Assembly (NCBI RefSeq): GCF_008122505.1
Contig: NZ_VSSB01000001.1
Coordinates: forward strand, 62,001-126,000
Direction: 5' to 3'
Source: Agromyces mariniharenae
Lineage (GTDB): Bacteria > Actinomycetota > Actinomycetes > Actinomycetales > Microbacteriaceae
DNA: 64,000 nt
Shown here: piece by piece, positions 9,990-18,685 of the stretch
Layout: each line of letters starts with the position of its first letter
How positions within the stretch are numbered: position 1 is the first letter of the stretch
Translations under genes and position numbers: made by a program
The notes under the pieces: generated by a model
What the model was told of the DNA's origin: nothing
Database searches by the model: none
Seen by the model: only the letters and a program-made list of their open reading frames with translations

Positions 9990-9995
9990 ATGCTA
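9990..9995 (-). promoter_or_regulatory. -10 element (TAGCAT) for the GNAT gene at 9492-9983
   Basis: Minus-strand hexamer ends 6 bases before ATG 9983; a leaderless transcript is expected. Confidence 0.5.
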
Positions 9996-10023
9996 CGCGG
10001 GGCGTGTTTCCGCGGTGTTTCTC

Positions 10024-10038
10024 CCCCAACGCTTGGGG
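10024..10038. terminator. Short hairpin downstream of RNase J
   Basis: CCCCAA-CGC-TTGGGG, a 6-bp stem in the 62-base gap after the RNase J gene. No T-run follows, so it is a weak candidate for a terminator. Confidence 0.35.
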
Positions 10039-10045
10039 CTGGCTG

Positions 10046-11722
10046 CTACGCCTCGATGACGAGCGGCACGAGCATCGGACGCCGACGGAGCCGACGGTTC
10101 ACCCACGTGCCGACCGTGCGCCGCACCGTCTGCTGCAGCGCGTGCTGGTCGCGGACGCCGTTCTGCGCCGCCTCGAGGAGCGCGGCCGAGATCTTCGGCT
10201 TGACCTCCTCGAACACGGCGTCGTCCTCGGCGAACCCGCGGGCGTGGATCTCGGGGCCGACGATGATGCGACCCGTCGAGGCGTCCACGACGATGATGAC
10301 CGAGATGAAGCCCTCCTCGCCGAGGATCCGGCGGTCCTTGAGGTCGGCGTCGGTGATCTCGCCGACAGTGGAGCCATCGACGTACACGAAGCCGAGGTCG
10401 AGCTGGCCGGTCACCCGCACGACGCCGTCGCGCAGGTCGTACACCGTGCCGTTCTCGCCGATGAACGTGTTCGCCTCGGGGATGCCCGTGTCCTGCGCGA
10501 GCTTCGCGTTCGCGAACAGGTGCCGGTACTCGCCGTGGATCGGCAGCACGTTGCGCGGCTTCAGGATGTTGTAGCAGTACAGCAGCTCCCCCGCCGCCGC
10601 GTGGCCCGAGACGTGCACCTTCGCGTTGCCCTTGTGCACGACGTTGGCGCCGAGCTTCGTGAGTCCGTCGATGACGCGGTACACGGCGTTCTCGTTGCCC
10701 GGGATGAGGCTGGACGCGAGGATGACCGTGTCGCCCTCGCCGATCTCGATCTGGTGGTCGCGATTGGCCATGCGCGAGAGCACGGCCATGGGCTCGCCCT
10801 GCGATCCCGTCGACATGTAGACGATCTCGTCGTCGGGGATGTCGCCGGCCTTCTTGTAGTCGACGAGCACGCCCTCTGGCACCTTCAGGTAGCCGAGCTC
10901 GGCCGCGATCGTCATGTTGCGCACCATGCTGCGCCCGAGGAGCGCCACTCGGCGGCCGTTGAAGGCCGCGGCGTCGAGCACCTGCTGCACGCGGTGCACG
11001 TGGCTCGAGAAGCTCGCGACGATGACACGCCGCGGCGAGCGGGCGATGACCTCGTCGAGCACGGGGCCGATCGAGCGCTCGAGCGGGGTGAAGCCCGGGA
11101 CATCCGCGTTGGTGGAATCGACCATGAAGAGGTCGACGCCTTCCTCGCCGAGGCGCGCGAACTCGCGCAGGTCGGTGAGCCGGCCGTCGAGCGGCAGCTG
11201 GTCCATCTTGAAGTCGCCGGTCGCGAGCACGGTGCCCGCGCGGGTCTTGATGGCCACGGCGAGGGCGTCGGGGATGGAGTGGTTCACCGCGACGAACTCG
11301 AGGTCGAACGGCCCGATCCGCTCGCGCTGCCCCTCGCTCACGGTGAGCGTGTAGGGCTGGATGCGGTGCTCCTTGAGCTTCGCCTCGACGAGGGCGAGCG
11401 TGAGCGTCGAGCCGATGAGCGGGATGTCGCGGCGCAGTCTCAGGAGATACGGCACCGAGCCGATGTGGTCCTCGTGGCCGTGCGTGAGCACGACGCCCAC
11501 GATGTCGTCGAGCCGCTCCCTCAGGAACCCGAAGTCGGGCAGGATCAGGTCGACGCCGGGCTGGTGCTCCTCGGGGAAGAGCACGCCGCAGTCGACGATG
11601 AGGATCTTGCCGTCGATCTCGTAGCTCGTCATGTTGCGGCCGACCTCGCCGAGGCCGCCGATGGGGATGATGCGCAGGGTCCCCGGATCGAGCGGCTCCG
11701 GTTCGATGACGACGTCGGGCAT
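10046..11722 (-). CDS. rnj: Ribonuclease J
   Basis: 558-residue metallo-beta-lactamase/beta-CASP ribonuclease with 5'-3' exo- and endonuclease activity in mRNA decay and rRNA maturation. The zinc motif HGHEDH is at residues 81-86 after IPIGGLGEVGRN. The beta-CASP region and the C-terminal domain are full length (family about 555). It has a ribosome site AAGGAGGG before ATG 11722 and follows dapA by 71 bases; the dapA-rnj pair is conserved in actinobacteria. Confidence 0.95.
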   Translation of the reverse strand: MPDVVIEPEPLDPGTLRIIPIGGLGEVGRNMTSYEIDGKILIVDCGVLFPEEHQPGVDLILPDFGFLRERLDDIVGVVLTHGHEDHIGSVPYLLRLRRDIPLIGSTLTLALVEAKLKEHRIQPYTLTVSEGQRERIGPFDLEFVAVNHSIPDALAVAIKTRAGTVLATGDFKMDQLPLDGRLTDLREFARLGEEGVDLFMVDSTNADVPGFTPLERSIGPVLDEVIARSPRRVIVASFSSHVHRVQQVLDAAAFNGRRVALLGRSMVRNMTIAAELGYLKVPEGVLVDYKKAGDIPDDEIVYMSTGSQGEPMAVLSRMANRDHQIEIGEGDTVILASSLIPGNENAVYRVIDGLTKLGANVVHKGNAKVHVSGHAAAGELLYCYNILKPRNVLPIHGEYRHLFANAKLAQDTGIPEANTFIGENGTVYDLRDGVVRVTGQLDLGFVYVDGSTVGEITDADLKDRRILGEEGFISVIIVVDASTGRIIVGPEIHARGFAEDDAVFEEVKPKISAALLEAAQNGVRDQHALQQTVRRTVGTWVNRRLRRRPMLVPLVIEA

Positions 11723-11793
11723 GGGCCCTCCTTACGTTGCGGTGTTCAGTTCGTGCGGGCCGTCACGGCGCCGCGGATGCCTCGTGGCGCGCG

Positions 11794-12768
11794 TCAGCGC
11801 GTCGTGCCCGCGACCTTCGGCAGCGCGCCGCCCGCGGCGGCGTTGCGGTCGGGACGGAAGTTGTGGAAGTCGGCGCCGGGGATGCCCTGGACGAGGTCGA
11901 TCTCGTCCTCGATGAGGGCGGCCTCCCACTCCTCGGGGCCGACGAGCGGCAGTCGCACGCGCGGGCTGCCGATGCGGCCGAGCCCGTGCAGGATGTACTT
12001 CGCCGCGACCGTGCCGGGCACGTGCGTCATGACCGCGCGCACGAGCGGCTCGAGCCGCTGGTGCTCGGCCGTGGCCGTGGTCAGGTCGCCGGCGTTCACG
12101 GCGTCGACGATCGTGCGGTACGGCGCGGGCGCGATGTTCGCGGTGACGCCGATGAGGCCCGTCGCCCCGATCGCGAGGTGCGGCAGCACGTTCGCGTCGT
12201 CGCCCGAGAAGTACATGAGGTCGGTCTGGTTGAGCACGCGGCTCACCTCGCTGAAGTCGCCCTTGGCGTCCTTGATCGCGAGGATGTTCGGGTGCTTGGC
12301 GAGCCGCAGGATCGTCTCGTACTTGATCGGCACGCCCGTGCGCCCGGGGATGTCGTAGAGGATGACGGGGAGGTCCGTGGCATCCGCCACCAGCCGGAAG
12401 TGCGTGAGGATGCCGGCCTGCGTGGGCTTGTTGTAGTACGGCGTGACGATCATGATGCCGTCGGCGCCGGCCTGCTCGGAGTGCCTGTAGAGCTCGATCG
12501 CGTGCGCGGTCTCGTTCGAGCCGCCGCCCGTGATGATCTTCGCGCGCCCGCCCGCAACGTCCTTTCCGACCTCGACGAGCCGGATCTTCTCGGGGTCGGT
12601 GAGCGTGCTCGTCTCGCCGGTCGTCCCCGTGACGACGATGCCGTCGGCGCCGGCGGTGATGACGTCGTCGATGTGCTTCTCGACCCCGGGCCAATCGACC
12701 TCGCCGTCCGCCGTCATCGGCGTGACGAGCGCGACGAGCACCTGTCCGAAGGGGTTGTCCTGAGCCAC
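11794..12768 (-). CDS. dapA: 4-Hydroxy-tetrahydrodipicolinate synthase
   Basis: 324 residues. DapA condenses pyruvate and aspartate semialdehyde in the lysine/diaminopimelate pathway. The TTGETSTL segment, Tyr139 in LYDIPGRTG and Schiff-base Lys166 in LAIKDAKGD are present. The reading frame stays open upstream to an ATG at 12993, but GTG 12768 is chosen because TAGCCT ends exactly 7 bases before it and the protein then starts VAQDNPFGQ as in relatives. dapB is at 17.9 kb. Confidence 0.94.
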   Translation of the reverse strand: MAQDNPFGQVLVALVTPMTADGEVDWPGVEKHIDDVITAGADGIVVTGTTGETSTLTDPEKIRLVEVGKDVAGGRAKIITGGGSNETAHAIELYRHSEQAGADGIMIVTPYYNKPTQAGILTHFRLVADATDLPVILYDIPGRTGVPIKYETILRLAKHPNILAIKDAKGDFSEVSRVLNQTDLMYFSGDDANVLPHLAIGATGLIGVTANIAPAPYRTIVDAVNAGDLTTATAEHQRLEPLVRAVMTHVPGTVAAKYILHGLGRIGSPRVRLPLVGPEEWEAALIEDEIDLVQGIPGADFHNFRPDRNAAAGGALPKVAGTTR

Positions 12769-12775
12769 GTGCTCA

Positions 12776-12781
12776 AGGCTA
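12776..12781 (-). promoter_or_regulatory. -10 element (TAGCCT) for leaderless dapA
   Basis: Minus-strand TAGCCT ends 7 bases before GTG 12768. This fixes the dapA start and also shows that dapA does not depend on readthrough from the genes to its right. Confidence 0.6.
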
Positions 12782-13192
12782 TCGGGTCGCCCGCCCGCAC
12801 CGCTCCCACTGACGCTGGGCGGCGCAGAGGTCGACGACGGCCCGATTCCCCATCGACGGACTTCGAGGCTGATGCAGCCGCACGTGATCCCAATCACACT
12901 CGGGCTTCCGCGCCATCGCGTTCGCGGGCAGCTCGACGTGCAGGACGCCCGCATCGTCGACCGCCTCGCCATGGAAGCGGAGGGCGCTCGCACACGCCAA
13001 CCGCCCGCCCAGGCTGCATGCTCGCAGCACGTCGGCGTCGGTCTCGGGCAGCGCGTACCACGCCTGACGCACTCGGATCAGTCGACCGTGCGCGACCAGG
13101 ATGCGAACGGCTTCGTCATCGAGTCCGATCCTCCGCAGATCGGATCTGCGTGCGATACCGCCGAGTTCCGCTGTCTCACGCTCGAATCTCAC
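12779..13192 (-). pseudogene. Remnant of an AbiEi-like/DUF559 nuclease-family protein
   Basis: About 137 residues if read from GTG 13192; the frame is open further upstream without a convincing start. The visible part (GGIARRSDLRRIG, GRLIRVRQAWYALP, GGRLACASALRFHG) matches the N-terminal winged-helix half of a protein family common in Microbacteriaceae that normally continues into a DUF559 nuclease domain to about 300 residues. Here the frame stops soon after VVDLCAAQRQ, so the nuclease half is missing. It ends 10 bases before dapA. Most likely a decaying gene; expression is doubtful. Confidence 0.5.
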
Positions 13193-13691
13193 CGCCCGAG
13201 TCTCGCCGTCCACCCTCCCTGCCCGTCGCGCCGAACTCGCTTTCGTGGAGATCGACGCGGATACGCCACTGTGCAGGACGACTCCGCAGTCGATGCCGAG
13301 TGCCCCCTTCCTCCGAGGATGAGCGGAGCTGCTCCGAACCACGCGCGCGATACCCTCGCCCAGGCATTCCGACCCGGAGAAGATGAGCTCACACTCCCGA
13401 AGACTCCCGAGGACAAGGACGCACCCCCGGCAACTCCTGAGAACAAGGACGGGTATGAATGCCACAGCACGTACGGGCATCAACGCCAAGGACCAAGTGC
13501 GGGCATCACGCCGCTGGATGGGAGAGCACCATCGTCGACGCGGCGCGGCGCGGCGCGATGCGATGTCCTTGTCTTCAGGAGTCTCGGGGACCAGAGGGGT
13601 CGTGGGCCCGCCGGACGGTACCTGCGTCAAGGGATCACGTCGATGGCTCAGGAGGTCGGACCATCGTCAGCGTGCCGGAGGGCGCGGCGGG
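13193..13691. other. Gene-free interval with short dispersed repeats
   Basis: No convincing gene lies between the remnant and folA. Codon bias collapses here compared with the flanks. The interval holds copies of an 18-bp element (see 13403-13582). Nothing else recognisable. Confidence 0.5.
13403..13582. repeat. Three copies of an 18-bp element, two direct and one inverted
   Basis: Copy A ACTCCCGAGGACAAGGAC (13403-13420), copy B ACTCCTGAGAACAAGGAC (13433-13450) and, inverted, copy C at 13565-13582 reading ACTCCTGAAGACAAGGAC on the minus strand. Copies differ at 2-3 positions. A partial copy ACTCCCGAAG (13393-13402) abuts copy A. The direct plus inverted arrangement is REP-like and could fold in RNA. 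Confidence 0.6.
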
Positions 13692-14273
13692 TCAGGCGCG
13701 GAGGTAGCGGAGGAAGCGGTACTCGAGGCCCGAGCGGGAGGGGAGCCAGCCCGTGGGCGGGTCGACGTGGGCGAGGTGCCATTCCGTGGAGTCGATCCGG
13801 GGTGCCGGCGTGTCGCCGGGCTCGGGCACCACCGCGTCGCCGCCGCCCGGCGCGCGCAGCTCGGTGACCTCGAGGCGGTCGGCCGTCGGCATGAGCTGGC
13901 CGAAGAGGTCGGCGCCGCCGATGACCCAGGTCCACGGCGGGTCTCCGGCCGCGGCGAGCGCGAGGGCGTCGTCGACGGATGCCGCGCGCACAGCGCCGTC
14001 GGCGGCCCACGTGTCGTTGCGCGTCACCACGATGTTGGTCCGTCGGGGCAGGGGGCGGAACCGCGGGGGGAGGGACTCCCACGTGCGGCGCCCCATGACC
14101 ACGGGCGCGCCGAGCGTGACCTCCTTGAAGTGCGCCAGGTCCTCGGGCACGTGCCAGGGCATGCCGCCGTCGCGGCCGATGATGCCCGCGGACTCCGCCC
14201 AGATCAGTCCGATGCGCGACCGGCCCCCAGGCGCAGGGCGCTGCGCCGCGGCATCCGCACCGCTCGTCGTCAT
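13692..14273 (-). CDS. folA: Dihydrofolate reductase
   Basis: 193 residues. DHFR regenerates tetrahydrofolate after thymidylate synthesis. After an N-terminal extension of about 18 residues come [27 protein letters not shown] (catalytic acid Glu44) and [12 protein letters not shown], then the NADPH-site [11 protein letters not shown]. The ATG at 14273 overlaps the thyA stop (ATGA), giving a coupled thyA-folA operon in which the two enzymes act in sequence. The frame is open far upstream, but only as a shadow of thyA. Confidence 0.93.
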   Translation of the reverse strand: MTTSGADAAAQRPAPGGRSRIGLIWAESAGIIGRDGGMPWHVPEDLAHFKEVTLGAPVVMGRRTWESLPPRFRPLPRRTNIVVTRNDTWAADGAVRAASVDDALALAAAGDPPWTWVIGGADLFGQLMPTADRLEVTELRAPGGGDAVVPEPGDTPAPRIDSTEWHLAHVDPPTGWLPSRSGLEYRFLRYLRA

Positions 14274-15079
14274 ACGGCGACGGCCGCGCGGATCGCCGGG
14301 TGGTGCTGGTAGCCCTCGACGACGAAGTCGTCGAATTCGTAGTCGAAGATCGAGTCGGGCCTGCGCGCGAACCGCAGCCTGGGCGCGGGGTAGGGATCGC
14401 GCGAGAGCTGCTCGGTCACCTGCTCGACGTGGTTGTCGTAGATGTGGCAGTCGCCGCCCGTCCAGACGAAGTCGCCGACCTCGAGGCCCGTCTGCTGGGC
14501 GACCATGTGCGTGAGCAAGGCGTAGGACGCGATGTTGAACGGGACGCCGAGGAACAGGTCGGCGCTGCGCTGGTAGAGCTGGCACGACAACCGGCCGTCG
14601 GCCACGTAGAACTGGAACAGCGCGTGGCACGGCGCGAGCGCCATGTCGGGGATGTCGGCGGGGTTCCACGCCGAGACGATCAGCCGGCGGGAGTCGGGGT
14701 TCACCCGGATCTGCTCGATCACCTGCGAGATCTGGTCGATGGTGTCGCCGCCCGGGGTCGGCCAGGAGCGCCACTGCACGCCGTAGACGGGACCGAGCTC
14801 GCCCGCGGCATCCGCCCACTCGTCCCAGATGCTGACGCCGTGCTCCTGCAACCACCCGACGTTGGAGTCGCCGCGCAGGAACCAGAGCAGCTCGTACGCG
14901 ATCGACTTGAAGTGCACGCGCTTGGTGGTGACGAGCGGGAAGCCCTGCGCGAGGTCGAACCGCAGCTGCCGCCCGAAGACGCTGCGCGTGCCGGTGCCCG
15001 TGCGGTCCGTCTTGTGCGTGCCGTGCTCGAGCACGTCGCGGAGGAGGTCTTCGTAGGGCGTCTGGATCGTCGCGGCCAT
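14270..15079 (-). CDS. thyA: Thymidylate synthase (ThyA type)
   Basis: 269 residues, usual ThyA length. It makes dTMP from dUMP with methylenetetrahydrofolate. Catalytic Cys151 lies in LAPCHALFQ; the phosphate-binding Arg pair is in [12 protein letters not shown], and [12 protein letters not shown] and DCHIYDNH are present. ATG 15079 is chosen over the longer 15109 option because TACCAT ends 7 bases before it. First gene of the thyA-folA operon. Confidence 0.96.
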   Translation of the reverse strand: MAATIQTPYEDLLRDVLEHGTHKTDRTGTGTRSVFGRQLRFDLAQGFPLVTTKRVHFKSIAYELLWFLRGDSNVGWLQEHGVSIWDEWADAAGELGPVYGVQWRSWPTPGGDTIDQISQVIEQIRVNPDSRRLIVSAWNPADIPDMALAPCHALFQFYVADGRLSCQLYQRSADLFLGVPFNIASYALLTHMVAQQTGLEVGDFVWTGGDCHIYDNHVEQVTEQLSRDPYPAPRLRFARRPDSIFDYEFDDFVVEGYQHHPAIRAAVAV

Positions 15080-15086
15080 CGCGTCG

Positions 15087-15092
15087 ATGGTA
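15087..15092 (-). promoter_or_regulatory. -10 element (TACCAT) for leaderless thyA
   Basis: Minus-strand hexamer ends 7 bases before ATG 15079. Confidence 0.5.
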
Positions 15093-15147
15093 ACCCCGCC
15101 GTGCGTCATCCGCCGTCACACCGGGCCGGGCGGATGCCGCGTCGGCG

Positions 15148-15153
15148 TAGCAT
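15148..15153 (+). promoter_or_regulatory. -10 element (TAGCAT) for the thioredoxin-like gene
   Basis: The hexamer ends 6 bases before ATG 15160, indicating a leaderless transcript. Confidence 0.55.
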
Positions 15154-15159
15154 CCCCGC

Positions 15160-15639
15160 ATGGACTGGCCGGCTGCGCTCATCGCCGCCGTCGCGCTGCC
15201 CGCGGCGGCCGCGGCGATCGGCCTCGCGTGGAGGTCGCGCGCCGGACGCGTCCGCACCGTCCACGACGGCGGCCGAGCCGGCGACGACGCCGCGACGTCG
15301 ACGACCGCGACCGCGAGCCGCGACCTCGGCGTCGCGACCGAGGCCTTCGGCGACTCGGCGACGCTCGTGCAGTTCTCCACCGCCTACTGCAGCCGCTGCC
15401 CCGCCACGGCGCGCGAGCTCGCGTCGATCGCCGACGACTACCCCGGCGTGCGCCACGTCGAGGTCGACCTCACGCACCGGCCCGAGGTTGCCGACCGGTT
15501 CCGCGTGCTGCAGACGCCCACCACGCTCATCCTCGACGCGCGAGGTGCGACGACGGCCCGCATCGCCGGGGTCCCCCGGTCGCACGAGGTGCGCGACCGC
15601 CTCGACGAACTCACCGGGAGGTCCCGTGTCCCATCCTGA
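15160..15639 (+). CDS. Membrane-anchored thioredoxin-like protein
   Basis: 159 residues. One N-terminal helix (about 4-22) is followed by a thioredoxin fold with the redox motif YCSRCPAT (CxxC, but CSRC rather than CGPC) and the cis-Pro segment QTPTTLILD. It overlaps the next gene, a DUF4395 membrane protein, by 14 bases; this pair is common in actinobacteria and suggests the two act together in an extracytoplasmic or membrane redox process. Which substrate it reduces is not known. Confidence 0.85.
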   Translation: MDWPAALIAAVALPAAAAAIGLAWRSRAGRVRTVHDGGRAGDDAATSTTATASRDLGVATEAFGDSATLVQFSTAYCSRCPATARELASIADDYPGVRHVEVDLTHRPEVADRFRVLQTPTTLILDARGATTARIAGVPRSHEVRDRLDELTGRSRVPS

Positions 15640-16084
15640 ACCCGCCGGCATCGATCCGCGCGGTCCCCGCTTCACCGCGGGCATCACGGCCGTGCTGCTC
15701 CTCGTCGTCGCCGTGCTCGGCTTCGGCGGCGCCGACCTCGCCGCGTGGCTGCTGCTCGCGGGCCTCGCCGCGCTGTTCGCCTGGGGCGCGTTCGCGGGGG
15801 TGCGGCGGCATCCGTTCGGCCTGCTCTTCAAGCGGTTCGTGCGACCCCGCCTCGCTCCGCCCGACGAGCTCGAGGACCCGCGGCCGCCGACCTTCGCCCA
15901 GGGCGTCGGGTTCGCGGTGACTGTCGCCGGCGTGCTGCTGGGGGCGATCGGACTGCAGCTCGCGGTGCCCGTCGCGGCTTCGCTGGCGTTCGTCGCGGCC
16001 TTCCTCAACGCCGTGTTCGGCTACTGCCTCGGCTGCCAGCTGTACCTCCTGCTGGTGCGCGCGCGAGTCATCCCCAGGACCTGA
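15626..16084 (+). CDS. DUF4395 family membrane protein
   Basis: 152 residues from GTG 15626, preceded by GGGAGG. It contains four predicted helices (about 19-50 and 94-145) and the conserved C-terminal FGYCLGCQLYLL, in which two cysteines (CLGC) could take part in thiol exchange. Its position directly overlapping a thioredoxin-like gene supports a redox partnership. Function not established. Confidence 0.8.
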   Translation: MSHPEPAGIDPRGPRFTAGITAVLLLVVAVLGFGGADLAAWLLLAGLAALFAWGAFAGVRRHPFGLLFKRFVRPRLAPPDELEDPRPPTFAQGVGFAVTVAGVLLGAIGLQLAVPVAASLAFVAAFLNAVFGYCLGCQLYLLLVRARVIPRT

Positions 16085-16105
16085 CGACGCCGGTGCCCCC
16101 CGGGC

Positions 16106-16111
16106 TAGGCT
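16106..16111 (+). promoter_or_regulatory. -10 element (TAGGCT) upstream of the OsmC-family gene
   Basis: TAGGCT lies 29 bases before ATG 16140, leaving room for a short leader with the strong ribosome site GAGGAGGAGG. Confidence 0.45.
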
Positions 16112-16139
16112 GGGATCCCGGCTCGAGGAGGAGGACCAC

Positions 16140-16562
16140 ATGGCACTGACGTCTGAAGCGACCACCATCTGGAAGGGCACGCTGTTCGAGGGGTCCGGCG
16201 ACGTGTCCCTGGACTCGTCGGGGCTCGCGACCTTCGGGGTGAACTGGGACGCACGGGCGGCGGGCGTGGCCAACACGACGAATCCCGAGGAGCTCCTCGC
16301 CGCCTCGCACTCCGCGTGCTTCTGCATGGCGCTCTCGCTCGCGCTCGCGCAGGCCGGCCACCCGGCCGAGAGCATCCAGGCCACCGCGGCCGTGACGTTC
16401 GAGGCGGGTCGCGGAGTGCTCGGCAGCCACCTGCTCGTCAGCGCACGCGTGCCCGGCATCACCGAGGAGGAGTTCGAGCGCTTCGCCGACGACGCCAAGG
16501 CGAACTGCCCCATCTCGCAGGCGCTCGCCATCCCGATCACGATCGAAGCCGAGCTCGCCTGA
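16140..16562 (+). CDS. OsmC-family peroxiredoxin
   Basis: 140 residues. The two reactive cysteines of OsmC are present: Cys60 in SHSACFC and a second near residue 127 in KANCPISQAL. The family reduces organic hydroperoxides with a thiol partner. A strong ribosome site precedes the ATG. The epimerase-like gene starts one base after its stop, so the two are co-transcribed. Confidence 0.92.
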   Translation: MALTSEATTIWKGTLFEGSGDVSLDSSGLATFGVNWDARAAGVANTTNPEELLAASHSACFCMALSLALAQAGHPAESIQATAAVTFEAGRGVLGSHLLVSARVPGITEEEFERFADDAKANCPISQALAIPITIEAELA

Positions 16563-16563
16563 C

Positions 16564-17466
16564 GTGCGGATCCTCATCGCCGGCGCCTCCGGATTCCTCG
16601 GAACGGCCCTCACCGAGCGGCTCACCGCCGAGGGCCACCAGGTCGTGCGGCTGGTGCGACACCGTGCGCAGGGCGCGGATGAGGCATCCTGGTCGCCGGC
16701 GTCGGGGATCATCGACTTCACCGTCATGGACCGTGTCGACGCGGTCGTCAACCTGTCGGGCGCCTCGCTCGCCCGGCTGCCGTGGACGAAGGGCTACCGC
16801 GGCGAGATCGTCGACTCGCGCGTGACGGCGACGCGCACGCTCGCCGATGCGATGCGCAAGGCGCGGCGCCCGCCGGCGGTGTTCCTCAGCGCGTCCGCGG
16901 TCGGCTACTACGGCGACCGTCCCGGCGAGCTGCTGACGGAGTTCTCGAGTGCGGGCTCGGGCTTCCTCGCCGAGGTCGTCCAGCGCTGGGAGGGCGCGGC
17001 CTCGCTCGCACCCGACGAGACCCGCACGGTCGTCTTCCGAACGGGCATCGTGGTCGGCCACGGCGGCGCCATGCAGCGCATCGGCACCCTCACCCGGTTC
17101 GGGCTGTCGGGCCGCCTCGGAACGGGCGGCCAGCACTGGCCGTGGATCTCGCTGCACGACGAGATCGCCGGCATCGCGCACCTGCTCACGTCGCACCTCT
17201 CGGGCGCCGTGAACCTCGCCGGCCCGACGCCCGCCACCGCCGATCGCGTGATGACCGCGATGGCCGAGCGGATGCACCGCCCCTACACGTTCGCGGTGCC
17301 CGAGCGCATGCTCGAGCTCGCGCTCGGCCGCGCCGCCGACGAACTGCTGCTCTCGAGCCAGAAGGTGCGGCCGCAGCGCCTCATCGACGACGGCTTCCGC
17401 TTCGAGCACGTGACCGTCGAGTCGGCGCTCGACGCGATGCTCAGCGCTCCGCGCGCTCGAGCGTGA
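16564..17466 (+). CDS. TIGR01777-family SDR epimerase-like protein (YfcH/SDR39U1 type)
   Basis: 300 residues from GTG 16564. A Rossmann NAD(P) motif GASGFLGTAL is at 7-16, and the family signatures LSASAVGYYGDR and GSGFLAEVVQRWE follow, then a C-terminal DUF1731 domain. Members are related to sugar-nucleotide epimerases, but their substrate is unknown. Its last 26 bases overlap convergently with the gene at 17441-17881. Confidence 0.9.
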   Translation: MRILIAGASGFLGTALTERLTAEGHQVVRLVRHRAQGADEASWSPASGIIDFTVMDRVDAVVNLSGASLARLPWTKGYRGEIVDSRVTATRTLADAMRKARRPPAVFLSASAVGYYGDRPGELLTEFSSAGSGFLAEVVQRWEGAASLAPDETRTVVFRTGIVVGHGGAMQRIGTLTRFGLSGRLGTGGQHWPWISLHDEIAGIAHLLTSHLSGAVNLAGPTPATADRVMTAMAERMHRPYTFAVPERMLELALGRAADELLLSSQKVRPQRLIDDGFRFEHVTVESALDAMLSAPRARA

Positions 17467-17881
17467 TCGCGCGGCGCACGGCGCTGCGCGCGCGTCGGCG
17501 GTCGCCCGCGGCGTCGTAGGCGAGGCCGAGGCGCAGCCAGGCGCGCCACGAGTCGGGTTCGGCCTCGGCCGCCTCGCGGAACGCGGGGAACGCGGTATCC
17601 GCACCGGCGCGCTCGGCACGGCCGCTCGGTGTGGTCGGGATGCCGAGGTCGAGCCCGTCCTCGGCCTCGAGGCGCCGCATGAGCGCCTGCGACTGCACGC
17701 CGAACGCGATCTCGCGCCACAGCGCCCACGCCGCGATGACCGGCAGCACGATGAGCGCAATGCCGATGCCCACGGCGACGGGCTCGCCGGTGGCCACGAA
17801 CTGCACCGCCCGCCAGCCGACGAGCACGAGGTAGATCGCGAGCAGCACCGCCATGAGGATGGCGCCCGCACGCGTGGTCAC
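17441..17881 (-). CDS. Small membrane protein with a TPR-like C-terminus
   Basis: 146 residues: two helices (about 8-28 and 37-56) and a cytoplasmic tail with one TPR-like unit (WRAWLRLGLAYDAAGDRRRA). It overlaps the dapB stop by 4 bases, so it is transcribed with dapB, and its 3' end overlaps the plus-strand gene. This tandem with dapB is seen in relatives, but no function is known to me. Confidence 0.7.
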   Translation of the reverse strand: MTTRAGAILMAVLLAIYLVLVGWRAVQFVATGEPVAVGIGIALIVLPVIAAWALWREIAFGVQSQALMRRLEAEDGLDLGIPTTPSGRAERAGADTAFPAFREAAEAEPDSWRAWLRLGLAYDAAGDRRRARSAVRRAITLERAER

Positions 17882-18627
17882 GGGGCGCCCGGGAGCCCGA
17901 GGTCGAGCAGCGCGTCGAGGCCGACGATCACGCCCGAGGCCGACGGCGCGCGTCGCAGCGCGAGCAGGATGCCCTGCTCGTAGGCGGACGACGACACGGT
18001 CGAGTGCGCGATCGTGAGCGTCTCGCCGTCGCCGCCGAGCACCACGCGCTGCTCGGCGAGAAGGCCGTTGAGGCGCAGGCTGTGCACCGGCACGCCCGAG
18101 ACGAGCTGGCCGCGGGCGCGCTGGTCGGCGTGCGGCGCCGACACCGGTCCGATCGCGGCGCGGGCCTCGCCGATGAGCTCGGCGGTCCGCACGGCGGTGC
18201 CCGAGGGGGAGTCGACCTTGCCGGCGTGGTGCGCCTCGACGATCTCGATCGAGTCGAAGAAGCGCGCCGCGAGGGCCGCGAAGGCGGTGCCGAGCACGCT
18301 GCCGATCGAGAAGTTCGGGATGAACAGCACCGCGCCGGCGTCGTCGTGGCCGCGCACGAACTGCGCGATCTCGGCGATGCGGTCGTGCGACCAGCCCGAG
18401 GTGCCCACGACGATCGGGATGCCGGCGCCCGTGGCGAACTCCACGATGCCGGCGCTGGCGGCCGGGTGCGTGACGTCGAGCGCGACGTCGGCGCCGAGCA
18501 TCTCGTCGAGCTCGGAGCTCGAATCGAGCGCCGCATGCAGTTCGAGGTCGTCGGATGCCTCGATGAGGTCGATCGCCAGGCGTCCCATCTTGCCCGTGGC
18601 TCCGGCCACGGCGACCCGTATCGTCAC
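17878..18627 (-). CDS. dapB: 4-Hydroxy-tetrahydrodipicolinate reductase
   Basis: 249 residues from GTG 18627. DapB reduces the DapA product with NAD(P)H in lysine/diaminopimelate synthesis. VAVAGATGKMGR (cofactor loop), VVGTSGWS and the catalytic EAHHAGKVDSPSGTA are present. A longer reading from GTG 18636 is possible, but the TAGGGT hexamer overlaps that codon and ends 7 bases before 18627, which supports the shorter form. Confidence 0.94.
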   Translation of the reverse strand: MTIRVAVAGATGKMGRLAIDLIEASDDLELHAALDSSSELDEMLGADVALDVTHPAASAGIVEFATGAGIPIVVGTSGWSHDRIAEIAQFVRGHDDAGAVLFIPNFSIGSVLGTAFAALAARFFDSIEIVEAHHAGKVDSPSGTAVRTAELIGEARAAIGPVSAPHADQRARGQLVSGVPVHSLRLNGLLAEQRVVLGGDGETLTIAHSTVSSSAYEQGILLALRRAPSASGVIVGLDALLDLGLPGAP

Positions 18628-18634
18628 GTGCTTC

Positions 18635-18640
18635 ACCCTA
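18635..18640 (-). promoter_or_regulatory. -10 element (TAGGGT) for leaderless dapB
   Basis: Minus-strand hexamer overlaps the upstream GTG 18636 and lies 7 bases before GTG 18627, deciding the start. Confidence 0.55.
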
Positions 18641-18673
18641 GCAAGGGCGATCGGATGCCCCGCCCGGCCGCCC

Positions 18674-18679
18674 TAGGCT
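18674..18679 (+). promoter_or_regulatory. -10 element (TAGGCT) for the GNAT gene at 18686
   Basis: The hexamer ends 6 bases before the ATG; a leaderless transcript is expected. Confidence 0.6.
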
Positions 18680-18685
18680 GGGGCC

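Noticed and set aside
10004..12358. Plus-strand open frame of 784 codons
   Set aside because: Antisense to RNase J and dapA, which both have full catalytic motifs.
12779..13630. Long form (283 codons) of the remnant gene
   Set aside because: The first 146 codons run through the repeat interval, have no homology or ribosome site, and differ in composition from the conserved part.
13383..14312. Plus-strand open frame of 309 codons across the repeat region
   Set aside because: Codons 13692 onward are antisense to folA; the earlier part is just the 18-bp repeats read as protein.
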